A stretch of 64,000 nucleotides of DNA from Pseudomonadota bacterium (lineage in GTDB: Bacteria; Desulfobacterota; Binatia; Binatales; Binataceae). Made by a program: the position numbers and the translations under genes. Position 1 is the first letter of the stretch. Each line of letters opens with the position of its first letter. The DNA lies in contig JAJPHI010000024.1 of assembly GCA_021325355.1 (NCBI GenBank), positions 1 through 64,000 on the forward strand. The letters run 5' to 3'. The notes under the pieces were generated by a model. It worked only from the letters and a program-made list of their open reading frames with translations, did no database searches and was not told the origin of the DNA. Shown piece after piece: positions 35,063 to 46,287 of the stretch.

Positions 35063-35740
35063 ATGGAAACCATCGATCTGGCTTGTGAAAAACGACCGAC
35101 CTCGCCCAAGGGCGTGGTCAATCGGCTGCGCCGGCAGGGGCGCGTGCCCGGAATCATCTACGGCAATCATCGCGAAGCCATTCCGGTAGCGGTCGCGGCC
35201 CTGGATTTGCGCAAGCGGGTTGACTCCGCCGCCCATCAGCGGCTCATCCGCATCAGCTCGGAAGCGCCGGAACTGGCCGGCAAACACGTCATCGTCAAGG
35301 AGCTGCAACGGACGCCGGTGGACGGCGACATTCTGCATATCGATTTCTACGAAGTGGATTTGGCGAAGCCGCTGCGCGTTTCGGTGCAGTTGCGTTTCGT
35401 CGGCCGCGCGGCCGGCATCGTCGATGGCGGCATCCTGCAGCCGCTCGAGCGCGAGATCGAGGTCGAATGCCTGCCGCTCGAGATTCCCGAAGCGATCGAG
35501 GTGGACGTCACGCCGCTCAATGTCCACGACGTGATGCACGTATCGGCGCTCAAGTTTGCCGGCAATATCAAGCCGATCTTTGATACCGACTTCCCCGTAG
35601 TGACCGTGCTGCCGCCGACCGTGGCCGAAGCTCCGGCGGCCGCCGCTCCGGCCGAGGGCGCGGAAGCGCCCGCCGCCGAGGGGGCTGGCGCGGAGAAGGC
35701 AGCCGGCGAGGCGGCCAAGGAGGCGCCCGCCAAGAGCTAG
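35063..35740 (+). CDS. rplY: 50S ribosomal protein L25 (general stress protein CTC/TL5 type)
   Basis: Binds 5S rRNA. The 225-residue long form has an N-terminal L25 domain (KGVVNRLRRQGRVPGIIYGNHREAIPVAV, about 10-95), a C-terminal TL5 beta domain (about 100-190, with FVGRAAGIVDGGILQPLEREIEVECLP), and an Ala/Glu/Pro-rich acidic-neutral tail of about 35 residues. The long form is typical of non-gamma bacteria. Normally pth follows prs-rplY; here a leftward HAD gene follows instead, so the usual triplet is broken. Confidence 0.96.
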   Translation: METIDLACEKRPTSPKGVVNRLRRQGRVPGIIYGNHREAIPVAVAALDLRKRVDSAAHQRLIRISSEAPELAGKHVIVKELQRTPVDGDILHIDFYEVDLAKPLRVSVQLRFVGRAAGIVDGGILQPLEREIEVECLPLEIPEAIEVDVTPLNVHDVMHVSALKFAGNIKPIFDTDFPVVTVLPPTVAEAPAAAAPAEGAEAPAAEGAGAEKAAGEAAKEAPAKS

Positions 35741-35762
35741 CGCGGCCCGCGCTCCCCTCCGT

Positions 35763-36527
35763 TCAGCTCGCGAGGCTCAAGCGTGCCGGCAGCGCGGCGA
35801 GGTCGGGAACGACAAAGTCCGGGATGGGCATACCGTCGGGCACGCGGGCGGCGCCGCGGCTGATCCACGCCGTGCGCATCCCGGCCTGCGTCGCTCCCCA
35901 GATATCGTCGCGGGGAGTATCGCCGACGAACAGCACGTCGAGCGGTTGCAGGCCCATCCGGACGAGCACGTGCTCGAAGATGCGCCGGTCGGGCTTGCGC
36001 AGGCGAACGGCGGCGGAAATTACAACCGTTTCGAAGAGGTCGGCGAGCCCGGTATCGGCGACGACTTCATGGCCGGTGCGCTCATCGTCGAAATTCGACA
36101 GCAGGCCGAGCCGATAGTGGGCGGCGAGCGTCCGCACGGCGGTAATTCGTTCCGGCGGCGCGGTGGTGACGCGCCGCACCCCGGCCATGTGCGTGCGCGT
36201 CAGCAGCTCCGCCAGCTCATCCCTACGCGACGACTGCGCCCATCCGAGCCGATCCAGGGTCCGGGCGAAGCGTTCGTGGCAGGTAATCTCGATTCGCTCG
36301 CGTTCCCGCTCCTGATTAATTTCGTTGACAACGGCGAAATAGACCTCGATAAAGCGGTCGCGATCGAATTGTCCCTCGAACAACTCCCCGAGCAGCGGAA
36401 AGACCCACGGCATCGTGCTGCGATGGGTTGCGCCGTTCCACTCGAGGAGGGGCAAGCGCTCCGGGTCCCACTTGACGATGGTGTCGAAGAGGTCGAGGAC
36501 GACCGCTTTGAAAGCGCCGGGCGGCAT
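35763..36527 (-). CDS. HAD superfamily hydrolase
   Basis: A 254-residue predicted phosphatase/dehalogenase-type enzyme. Motif I is VLDLFDTIV (nucleophilic Asp in the first position, second Asp two residues later replaced by the F-D pattern seen in L-2-haloacid dehalogenase relatives), motif II LLSNFDD, motif III RLRKPDRRIF with the Lys, and motif IV VGDTPRDDIWGA. The cap domain spans roughly residues 20-110. Substrate unknown. Its ATG overlaps the stop of the DUF4149 gene (ATGA), so the two are translationally coupled. Confidence 0.9.
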   Translation of the reverse strand: MPPGAFKAVVLDLFDTIVKWDPERLPLLEWNGATHRSTMPWVFPLLGELFEGQFDRDRFIEVYFAVVNEINQERERERIEITCHERFARTLDRLGWAQSSRRDELAELLTRTHMAGVRRVTTAPPERITAVRTLAAHYRLGLLSNFDDERTGHEVVADTGLADLFETVVISAAVRLRKPDRRIFEHVLVRMGLQPLDVLFVGDTPRDDIWGATQAGMRTAWISRGAARVPDGMPIPDFVVPDLAALPARLSLAS

Positions 36528-36988
36528 CAGGCAAGCGCGGCGGCCGAACCGATCAAGGCAACCACATTAAGTATCATGACGCCGCCGTTGAGAATCACCG
36601 AGAGACGGTGGAGACGGTCGAACTCGGCCTTTTGCGCCGGGTCCGGATGCGGATCGGTGCTGACCGCGCGGATCGCGTTGACCCGTGGGCGCACCACGGC
36701 GCCGGCGTAGAGCGTCAAGACGAAGGCGCCAAGCAGCGCTGCCGCGACGATCATCCACCATCCTCGGGAAGTGCGGATCGCGGCAAAGTAGAGCGCGAGA
36801 ATCAGCGTGAGCGTGCCGGCCACGTAACCGAGCATGTAATATCGTGGAAAAATCGTGCTGACGACCTTCCCCGCATCGACGACCGGCAGAACGGCAAAGA
36901 CCGCCGGAGCCGTAAAGACCGTGAAGAACAACATCCCCCCCAGCCAGCAGCTCAGGGCGAGGAGGTAGATGAACAGCGTCACCACCAT
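36527..36988 (-). CDS. DUF4149 domain membrane protein (TMEM205-like)
   Basis: A 153-residue inner-membrane protein with four predicted transmembrane helices (near residues 5-32, 50-70, 77-98 and 130-150). The loop RPRVNAIR and the HRLSVILNGGVMILNV C-terminal pattern match DUF4149. Function is unknown. Coupled to the following HAD gene by overlap. Confidence 0.82.
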   Translation of the reverse strand: MVVTLFIYLLALSCWLGGMLFFTVFTAPAVFAVLPVVDAGKVVSTIFPRYYMLGYVAGTLTLILALYFAAIRTSRGWWMIVAAALLGAFVLTLYAGAVVRPRVNAIRAVSTDPHPDPAQKAEFDRLHRLSVILNGGVMILNVVALIGSAAALA

Positions 36989-37065
36989 GATCGGCTCGAC
37001 AGTATAGTTGGACAGGCTCGAATGTCGAGCGAGCGCCGCAAATTCGACGCCGGCCGTGGCCGAGG

Positions 37066-37494
37066 TCAGTTAAGGTACTGCCGACCGGCGCCGGGAAGGG
37101 GACGGCGCTGCGCGAAACCGCCTTCTATCGGATGCCAGGCGACGAGCCGCGGCTCACCCGGCTGCCAGCAGAGAAAAGCGACTTCGTCGTCGTCCTTTTC
37201 CCATGGAAAATCGATCAGGCCGAGGTCAACGTCCTTGAGGAAGCAGCCGCGCGATTCGATTTCATGCGCCAGTTGAGCCATCCGCGACGCAGGGCGGCTG
37301 AGTTCGGGATACCGTTCGACCAACTCGGGCAGTTGCATCCCTGCGAGCGCCGGATCGCGCTCGACCAGGTCGGCGATCCGGGTCCGCAGGTCGCGGACGC
37401 AGGTCTGGAGGTCCCGCACGAGGAGTTCGAGGGCGGGCAGCAGCGCGTCCGCCTCCTGCAGCGTGAAGAGCTTATCGAAGCGATAGGTGCTCAA
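37066..37494 (-). CDS. DUF2203 family protein
   Basis: A 142-residue soluble protein. It starts with FTLQEADALLPALELLV and ends with the family pattern CFLKDVDLGLIDFPWEKDDDEVAFLCWQPGEPRL… WHPIEGGFAQRRPL, the recognisable core of DUF2203. The N-terminal two thirds are helical and Leu/Arg-rich. Function unknown. It diverges from lon across 150 bases. Confidence 0.85.
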   Translation of the reverse strand: MSTYRFDKLFTLQEADALLPALELLVRDLQTCVRDLRTRIADLVERDPALAGMQLPELVERYPELSRPASRMAQLAHEIESRGCFLKDVDLGLIDFPWEKDDDEVAFLCWQPGEPRLVAWHPIEGGFAQRRPLPGAGRQYLN

Positions 37495-37561
37495 AAGTCC
37501 ACCAAAGCATCCATCGGCACTGCTCTTGCGTAAGCAAAGTGCCTTGTCCGGATCCAGTGCT

Positions 37562-37567
37562 TATAAT
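37562..37567 (+). promoter_or_regulatory. Consensus -10 element upstream of lon
   Basis: A perfect TATAAT about 78 bases before the lon start codon, unusual in such GC-rich DNA. No -35 hexamer lies at 16-18 bases; the nearest, TTGTCC at 37544, leaves only 12. Confidence 0.35.
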
Positions 37568-37644
37568 ACGGTAAAAGGTCGCGTCCATCAAAAGCTACCT
37601 TTCCGTCGCGATCCGAGGATACCGTCCGAGACCGGAGTGAGCTA

Positions 37645-40068
<2,424 letters not shown>

Positions 40069-40146
40069 CGCGAACCTCGCGGCCCGGGCTTCGCCAACCT
40101 GCGCGCCAAGGGTGCCGGCTGAGCCGATGGAAGGTACACTGGCGGT

Positions 40147-41628
40147 GTGAAGCTTGCGATCGTTGCCGCTGAATTCAGTCCGGACGCCAAGGCCGGCGGG
40201 CTCGCCGATGTCATCGGGGCGCTGCCGCGCGCGCTACAGCGGGCCGGCGCCGAGCCGCAGGTGATTCTGCCGGGCTATCGCGCGTTGCTTGAGCGGATTC
40301 CGACGGAACTCTACGAGGACGGGTGCAGTATCGCGCTCGGCGGAAGCAGCGAAGGCTACCGCGTCCTGCGTGGCGAAGCGGATGGGGTGCCGCTCTTCTT
40401 GGTTGACCATCCGGGTTTTTTCGCGCGCCGCGGAATTTACGGCGACGAGAGCGGCGAATACCCCGACAACCTCAGGCGCTTTATCTTCTTCGGTCGCGCC
40501 GCCGCCGAACTCTGCACTCGGCTCACTCCCGACATTCTGCAGACGCACGACTGGCATGCGGCCGCCGCCACGATCGTCGCCCGCGCGGACGACGCGCTGC
40601 GGCCGCAATTGGCCGGAGTAACCTCGGTATTCACCATCCACAACCTGGCGTTCCAGGGCAACTTCGAACCGAGCGATCTGCCGCTGCTGGGGCTCGATTC
40701 GTCATGGTTCCGGATCGACCGCCTCGAGTTTCACGGACGCGTGAGCCTGATGAAGGGCGCTATCGTCACCGCCGACGGCGTCTCCACCGTGAGCCCCAGC
40801 TACGCCTACGAAACCACCTACGATCCAGCGCTGGGCTTCGGGATGGAAGGCGTACTGCGCGCCCGGGGCGATCGTTACGTCGGCATCCTTAATGGCGCTG
40901 ACTATGACGAATGGGATCCGACGCGCGACCCGCTAATCGCGGCCCGCTATTCGGCAACGCGACGGGCGGGCAAGAAGGCGTGCCTCTACGATTTGCGCGA
41001 GGAGCTCCGGCTGCCCCATCGACTCGAGGTTCCGGTAATCGGGATTGTCTCGCGGATGAGCTGGCAGAAGGGGCTCGACCTGCTGGCCGCGGCGCTTGAC
41101 CAGGTGCTGGGGTTGGACGTGCAGATCGTGATGCTGGCCGGCGGCGATGCCGGGTTGGAACAATTCTTTCGCGCGGCGCAGGATCGCTATCCCGATCGCT
41201 TACGCCTCATCAGTCAGTTCGACAATGCGCTGGCTCATCGAATTCAGGCCGGCAGCGACATGTTCCTGATGCCGTCGCGATATGAACCATGCGGGCTGAC
41301 CCAGATGTACGCACTCCGCTACGGCACCGCGCCGGTCGTGCGCGCGATCGGCGGCCTCAAGGACACGGTCTTCGAATTCGACGCCGCCGCCGGCACCGGC
41401 AACGGCTTCACTTTCACGGACTTCACGGTCGAAGCCTTGATCGACGCCGTTAGCCGGGCGGTAACGGTCTTTCGCAAGCCACGCGAAGGTCGCAAGGCCA
41501 AGGAGTGGGACCGGCTGATGCGCAACTGCTTCGCCGCCAACTATTCATGGGACCGGGCGGCGGGCGAATACCTCGAATGGTTTGCGCGCCTGCGTGACGA
41601 ACGTGCCGGGAGCCGCGCCAGTGCCTGA
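40147..41628 (+). CDS. glgA: Glycogen synthase (ADP-glucose starch synthase)
   Basis: Transfers glucose from ADP-glucose to alpha-1,4-glucan ends (GT5 family). The 493-residue protein has the GT5 N-terminal DAKAGGLADVIGALPRAL with Lys15 of the KxGG loop, THDWHAA in the middle, a C-terminal nucleotide-binding domain with SRMSWQKGLDLL, and the PSRYEPCGLTQMYALRYGTAPVV signature. The start is GTG at 40147. No glgB/C/P in the window. The last bases overlap the start of the RNase H gene. Confidence 0.95.
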   Translation: MKLAIVAAEFSPDAKAGGLADVIGALPRALQRAGAEPQVILPGYRALLERIPTELYEDGCSIALGGSSEGYRVLRGEADGVPLFLVDHPGFFARRGIYGDESGEYPDNLRRFIFFGRAAAELCTRLTPDILQTHDWHAAAATIVARADDALRPQLAGVTSVFTIHNLAFQGNFEPSDLPLLGLDSSWFRIDRLEFHGRVSLMKGAIVTADGVSTVSPSYAYETTYDPALGFGMEGVLRARGDRYVGILNGADYDEWDPTRDPLIAARYSATRRAGKKACLYDLREELRLPHRLEVPVIGIVSRMSWQKGLDLLAAALDQVLGLDVQIVMLAGGDAGLEQFFRAAQDRYPDRLRLISQFDNALAHRIQAGSDMFLMPSRYEPCGLTQMYALRYGTAPVVRAIGGLKDTVFEFDAAAGTGNGFTFTDFTVEALIDAVSRAVTVFRKPREGRKAKEWDRLMRNCFAANYSWDRAAGEYLEWFARLRDERAGSRASA

Positions 41629-42217
41629 GGCTCAGGCTCCAGAATGGATCGCCTATGCTGACGGTTCGTGTCTCGGCAATCCCGGACCGGGCGGGTGGGC
41701 CGTCGTTCTGCTCGACCCGCAACGACGCGCGATCGAGCTGACGGGTGCGGCCGCCGCCACCACGAACAACCGGATGGAGATAACGGCGGCGCTCGAGGCG
41801 ATGCGCCATACGCCACCCGGAATCGACCTGTTGATACGCAGCGACAGTCAGTACGTGGTCAAGACGATGACGCTCGGATGGCGGCGGCGCGAGAACCTTG
41901 ATTTGTGGGCGCTGCTCGACGCCGAGGCGGCCCGCCGCCGCGTTCGCTGGGAATGGGTGCGCGGCCACAACGGCGACCCGCTCAACGAACGTGCCGACGA
42001 GCTCGCGCGGTGCGCCGCCGCAGGCAAGCTGCCATCGGAGCCCACCGCGCGCGCTTCGGCTGAACCTCGAGCGGGAGCCGCGCCGACAGCTCCTGCCGCG
42101 ATGCTGCGCGCCGGTGAAGCAATCCGCGTCTGCGCGCACTGCGGGCGGGATTTTATCGCCGCGAACGACGCGCGCTTCTGCAGTCTGGTCGAGTGCCAGC
42201 GGGTGTGCCGGAGCTGA
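41621..42217 (+). CDS. rnhA: Ribonuclease HI with C-terminal Cys-rich zinc-binding-like tail
   Basis: A 198-residue endonuclease that cuts RNA in RNA/DNA hybrids. The RNase H fold carries the four carboxylates: Asp in YADGSCLGNPGPGGW (start), Glu in NNRMEITAALEAM, Asp in RSDSQYVVK and Asp in GHNGDPLNERADELA. After a Pro/Ala-rich linker, the last ~30 residues carry CAHCGRDF… FCSLVECQRVC, five Cys that resemble a zinc finger, absent from typical RNase HI. The GTG at 41621 was chosen because a GGGAG site precedes it; it overlaps the glgA stop by 8 bases. Confidence 0.9.
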   Translation: MPEAQAPEWIAYADGSCLGNPGPGGWAVVLLDPQRRAIELTGAAAATTNNRMEITAALEAMRHTPPGIDLLIRSDSQYVVKTMTLGWRRRENLDLWALLDAEAARRRVRWEWVRGHNGDPLNERADELARCAAAGKLPSEPTARASAEPRAGAAPTAPAAMLRAGEAIRVCAHCGRDFIAANDARFCSLVECQRVCRS

Positions 42218-42352
42218 GAATCGGTCGCGTGCGGCCGGCGCCCGATCCTGAACGCCGCGCGCGGCGGGAACTCTGCCGGAATTTGCGCTAAAACCACTGG
42301 TCAATGCCGCGCCGACCGCGCTTTGTGCACGGGTGGCGCCAAAGGAGCCCTT

Positions 42353-43300
42353 ATGCCGAAAATCGCGCTTGCCTTTTCACTGATGCCCGATAGCCCGCTC
42401 CAGACGATCGTCGATTGGACGCGGCAGGCGGAAGACGCCGGCTTCGACGGAGTCTTCCTGACCGAGGCCAACAACGACTCGCTCGCCTGTTGCCTCGGGC
42501 TCGCCCTCAATACCAAACGCGTCATGCTCGGCACGGCGATTACCAATATCTATCTGCGCCATCCGCTGCTGCTCGGCAACGAGGTCGCGGCGTTGCGCCA
42601 TTTCAGCGACGGACGCTTTATCCTTGGTCTCGGCACCGGGCATCGCGAAGCCAACGGCGCGATCGGGATCGATATGGGCGGCCCGACCGATCCGATGAAG
42701 AAAATGCGCGAGGTGGTGGCGACGCTGCGCAAGTCCTTCGACGGCGGGCGGACGAATCCGCGGATCGACGGCCGGCAACCGATCTACCTCGCCGGCGTCT
42801 CGAAGCCGATGGTACGGCTCGCGGGTGAGATTGCTGACGGCGTGATCTTCAATTTTTTCCCGCCTTCGCGGGTCAAAGAAGCCATGGGTGAGATCGCCGA
42901 AGGCGCGGCCAAAGCCGGCCGCGATCCCAAAGAAGTCGTCGCGACGCTCTTTGCCACGGCGTTTATCTCCGACGATATCGAAGCCGCGCGACGGCCGGCG
43001 CGGACGCTCGTCTCGCGCTATGGGGCGATGCGCTTTTACGGCAACATGCTGGCCCACGTCGGCTTCGAGAAGGAGATGGCGGCGATTCGCGCGGCCGGCA
43101 AGGACGGCAAAGCGGCAGTCGCTGCGGTCAGCGATGCGATGGTCGATGCCACCCTGCTGGTCGGCCCGGAGGCCCGCGTGCGCGAGCGTCTCGCCGAGCT
43201 GACCGCCCCCGGCGTCGAATGGGCGATCGTGTTCGTCAATCCGGTCGGCGAAGATCGCGCGAGCGCGGTCAAGCGCGCGATGCGTGCTCTGCGACCCTAG
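42353..43300 (+). CDS. LLM class flavin-dependent oxidoreductase (F420/FMN, 5,10-methylene-H4MPT reductase-like)
   Basis: A 315-residue TIM-barrel member of the luciferase/F420-dependent oxidoreductase superfamily: EDAGFDGVFLTEANND near the start, HFSDGRFILGLGTGHREAN (flavin-binding strand), and PIYLAGVSKPMVRLAGEIADGVIFN in the centre. The ATG at 42353 is supported by an AAAGGAG site. Soluble and cytoplasmic; substrate unknown. Stands alone between rnhA and the MAPEG gene. Confidence 0.9.
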   Translation: MPKIALAFSLMPDSPLQTIVDWTRQAEDAGFDGVFLTEANNDSLACCLGLALNTKRVMLGTAITNIYLRHPLLLGNEVAALRHFSDGRFILGLGTGHREANGAIGIDMGGPTDPMKKMREVVATLRKSFDGGRTNPRIDGRQPIYLAGVSKPMVRLAGEIADGVIFNFFPPSRVKEAMGEIAEGAAKAGRDPKEVVATLFATAFISDDIEAARRPARTLVSRYGAMRFYGNMLAHVGFEKEMAAIRAAGKDGKAAVAAVSDAMVDATLLVGPEARVRERLAELTAPGVEWAIVFVNPVGEDRASAVKRAMRALRP

Positions 43301-43395
43301 CGGCGCGATGCTGACCGCTTGTTAATCAATTTCAAGCGCGAACTGGACCTAACCCCGTCAATGCTGCATTCATCAAGTGTTGACGGGAAGGTCAA

Positions 43396-43824
43396 ATGGC
43401 ACAGACAGCGATATTCGGACCCTTCTTTGCGCAGATGTTCCTCACCCTGCTGGTCTGGGTCCACATGTACGTGCGGCGTATTTCATTCCTTCGCTCGAGC
43501 GGGGTGAGCCCGAACGAACTGGCGGTGCCGGGGGTGTTGGCGAGGCTTGCACCCCCGGCCGTTTCTTATCCGTCGGACAATCTGAAGAACCTCTTCGAGA
43601 TGCCGGTGCTGTTCTATGCGCTGGTGATCTATCTATTTGTCACGCACGAGGTCGACGCGATTTACCTCGCCGCGGCATGGATATTCGTCGCCTTCCGCTT
43701 CCTGCATAGCGCGGTCCATTGCACGATCAATATCGTCATGGTGCGCTTTTATCTTTACCTGAGCTCGACGGCGGCGCTGTGGTTTATCGCGTTTCGCGCC
43801 GGGATCAGCTATTTCGCCGGCTAG
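43396..43824 (+). CDS. MAPEG family membrane protein
   Basis: A 142-residue integral membrane protein with four hydrophobic segments and the MAPEG pattern of a polar loop around residues 28-70 (RLAPPAVSYPSDNLKNLFEMPVLFYALV), followed by AFRFLHSAVHCTINIVMVRF. Family members are glutathione-dependent or unknown-function membrane enzymes; RFLHSxxH matches the conserved helix-2/3 core. It converges on the CaiB gene with a 4-base overlap of the stop codons. Confidence 0.87.
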   Translation: MAQTAIFGPFFAQMFLTLLVWVHMYVRRISFLRSSGVSPNELAVPGVLARLAPPAVSYPSDNLKNLFEMPVLFYALVIYLFVTHEVDAIYLAAAWIFVAFRFLHSAVHCTINIVMVRFYLYLSSTAALWFIAFRAGISYFAG

Positions 43825-44993
43825 ATTACTTTGCGCGCGCGCAATTGCGCGATCGCGCCCGCGTCGTAGCCGAGTTCGCGCAGAATCGCCTCCGTATGCT
43901 CGCCCTTTTCCGGCGTAGCCGAGCGCAGCGCCCAGGGGGTTCGGGTCATATCGACCGCCTGCCCGACCAGCTCCTGCGGACCGAGCTCAGGATGCGCGAT
44001 TGGACGGGCAATGCCAATATGCCGCACCTGCGGGTCGGCGAAGACCTCGTTGATTTTGTAGATCGGTCCGCACGGGACGCCGGCCGCGTTGAGCGTCGCG
44101 ATCCATTCGGCCGAGGACTTGCCGCGCGTGATAGCTTCGATCTCGCGGTTCAGTTGATCGCGATTCTTAAGGCGTGCGCGCCCGCTCGAGTAGGCCGGAT
44201 CAGCGAGCAGGTGTTCAGCGCCGGCCGCCTTGCAGAAACGCGCGAAAAGCTCCGGCCCGGAGGCGGCGATATTGATATGGCCGTCGGCGGTGGCGAAGAC
44301 GCCGGTCGGAATCGCGGTCGGATGGTTGTTGCCGGCCTGCTCCGGGATCTCCTTCGCCAACAGCCATCGCGCCGCTTGAAAGTCGAGCATCGCGATCTGT
44401 GCCGCCAGCAGCGACGACTGGACCCATTGCCCCTCGCCTGATTCTTCGCGTTCCAGCAGCGCGACCAGAATGCCCATCGCGCAGAAGATCCCCGCTGTCA
44501 GGTCAGCGATGGCGATGCCGACCCGGACCGGCCCTTGTCCCGGCAGGCCCGTGATCGACATCAGACCGCCCATCCCTTGCGCGATCTGGTCCAGTCCGGG
44601 GCGATCCTTGTAGGGACCGTCCTGACCGAAACCCGAGATGCTCGCGTAGACGAGCCGCGGGTTGATTCGGCGCAGAGTTTCGTAGTCGATGCCGAGCCGA
44701 TGCTTGACGTCGGGGCGGTAATTCTCGACCAGCACGTCGGCCTGCGCGACCAGCCGCTTGAGGATCTCGCGGCCTTCGGCAGCCTTCAGATCGAGCGTCA
44801 GGCTGCGCTTGTTGCGATGCAGGTTCTGAAAGTCAAACCCGTGACGGGAGCCGACTTCGGTCGCGGCGTCATCCGGCGCCTCGACCTTGATGACATCGGC
44901 GCCCCAATCGGCCAGTTGGCGCACCGCGGTCGGCCCCGCACGCGCCCGCGTGAGATCAATCACCCTGAAGCGAGAGAGCGGCAGCTTTTGCAT
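43821..44993 (-). CDS. CaiB/BaiF family CoA-transferase
   Basis: A 390-residue class III CoA-transferase that moves CoA between carboxylic acids. The N-terminus FRVIDLTRARAGPTAVRQLADWGADVIKVE and KRSLTLDLKAAEGREILKRLVAQADVLVENY match the family; the conserved catalytic Asp region is IADLTAGIFCAMGILVALLERE in the middle, and the C-terminal part ends near HTEAILRELGYD. Cytoplasmic, probably activating a carboxylic acid for beta-oxidation-like degradation. Convergent with the MAPEG gene and divergent from the hydroxyacid oxidase gene (46 bases apart). Confidence 0.9.
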   Translation of the reverse strand: MQKLPLSRFRVIDLTRARAGPTAVRQLADWGADVIKVEAPDDAATEVGSRHGFDFQNLHRNKRSLTLDLKAAEGREILKRLVAQADVLVENYRPDVKHRLGIDYETLRRINPRLVYASISGFGQDGPYKDRPGLDQIAQGMGGLMSITGLPGQGPVRVGIAIADLTAGIFCAMGILVALLEREESGEGQWVQSSLLAAQIAMLDFQAARWLLAKEIPEQAGNNHPTAIPTGVFATADGHINIAASGPELFARFCKAAGAEHLLADPAYSSGRARLKNRDQLNREIEAITRGKSSAEWIATLNAAGVPCGPIYKINEVFADPQVRHIGIARPIAHPELGPQELVGQAVDMTRTPWALRSATPEKGEHTEAILRELGYDAGAIAQLRARKVI

Positions 44994-45039
44994 AAGCGCT
45001 AGCCTTTACAAGGCGCGCGAAAAGTTCAAGAACAGGCGC

Positions 45040-46191
45040 ATGAACGTCAATCGCGCGATCAATATCGACGACCTTCGCCTGATGGCGAAAAGGAAACTGC
45101 CCAAAATCGCTTTCGATTTTATCGAGGGCGGGGTCGAAGACGAACGCGGCATCGCGCGCAACGAAGAAGCGTTTCACAAGCTTCGGCTGGTGCCGCACTA
45201 CCTGGTCGATGTCTCGAAGCGCGATCAGGCGGTCAACCTGTTCGATCGCAGGTATGCGAGTCCTTTCGGCATCTCCGCCACCGGTCTCGCCGCGCTCTTC
45301 CGACCCGGCGCCGACCTGATGCTGGCGGAGGCGGCGGCCGCTGCCGATATCCCCTTCATGATGTCGGGGATGAGCACGGCTTCGATTGAGGACGCGGCGC
45401 GAATCGCGCCGAGCCACTCCTGGTATCAGCTTTACGTGGCGCGCAAGAAGGAGATCACCCTCGACATGATTCGGCGCGTGCGCGACGCGGGCTTCAGCAC
45501 CCTGGTGCTGACCGTTGACGTGCCGGCGGCGACCAAACGCGAGCGCAATCTGCGCAACGGCTTCGGTCTGCCGCCGCGGCTGACGCTGCCTATAATGCTC
45601 GACGCGCTGAAGCATCCCGGCTGGGTCGCGAGCTATCTGCGCCATGGCATGCCGCGTTTCGAGAATTGGGCGCCCTATGCGCGGCCGCATTCAACCACGC
45701 GTCAAATCAATGCGTTCGCGGCAATCCAAGCGCCCGCCAGCAGCGTGACCTGGGACGATCTCGAGGAATTTCGCCGGGTCTGGCCGCGCCATCTGGTCGT
45801 CAAGGGCATCATGTACCGCGAAGATGCGGTGCGCGCGGCGGCCATCGGCGTGGACGGCATCATCGTGTCCAATCATGGCGGCCGGCAACTCGATCAGGCG
45901 CCGTCTCCGCTCGAAGTGCTGCCGGCGATCCGCGAAGCCGTCGGCGACAAACTGACCCTGATGCTCGACGGCGGCATTCGGCGCGGCGCCGATATCGTCA
46001 TCGCGCTGGCCGCGGGCGCGCGCTTCGTGATGGTCGGACGGGCGACGCTCTATGGCGCGGCGGCCGGAGGAATCGAGGGCATCCGGCGAGCGATCGCCAT
46101 TCTGCGCGAGGAGGTTGATCTGATCCTGGCGCAGATTGGATGCCCCGACGTCAACGCCCTCGACGAGAGCTTTTTGCTGCGTCCCCCTTGA
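45040..46191 (+). CDS. FMN-dependent alpha-hydroxy acid oxidizing protein (LldD/GOX family)
   Basis: A 383-residue TIM-barrel flavoprotein of the lactate dehydrogenase/glycolate oxidase family. Visible residues: KRKLPKIAFDFIEGGVEDE near the start, the FMN site PFGISATGLAALFRPGAD, HSWYQLYVARKK, and the catalytic HGGRQLDQAPSPLEVLP (His base, Arg substrate binder) before MLDGGIRRGADIV. It oxidises a 2-hydroxyacid, probably lactate- or mandelate-like, using an electron acceptor not determined. Start at 45040 is taken because the preceding frame lies within the divergent CaiB gene. Confidence 0.92.
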   Translation: MNVNRAINIDDLRLMAKRKLPKIAFDFIEGGVEDERGIARNEEAFHKLRLVPHYLVDVSKRDQAVNLFDRRYASPFGISATGLAALFRPGADLMLAEAAAAADIPFMMSGMSTASIEDAARIAPSHSWYQLYVARKKEITLDMIRRVRDAGFSTLVLTVDVPAATKRERNLRNGFGLPPRLTLPIMLDALKHPGWVASYLRHGMPRFENWAPYARPHSTTRQINAFAAIQAPASSVTWDDLEEFRRVWPRHLVVKGIMYREDAVRAAAIGVDGIIVSNHGGRQLDQAPSPLEVLPAIREAVGDKLTLMLDGGIRRGADIVIALAAGARFVMVGRATLYGAAAGGIEGIRRAIAILREEVDLILAQIGCPDVNALDESFLLRPP

Positions 46192-46287
46192 GCGGACTAG
46201 CCGCGCGCGCCGATTTTCATTGCCCTCCGACTACACCAATCGACCATCCATCGGCGCGGCCGCCGTCGTCAGCCGCGATCGTCGGCG

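Noticed and set aside
37544-37567. TTGTCC plus TATAAT as a full lon promoter
   Set aside because: The 12-base spacer is too short; only the -10 element is reported.
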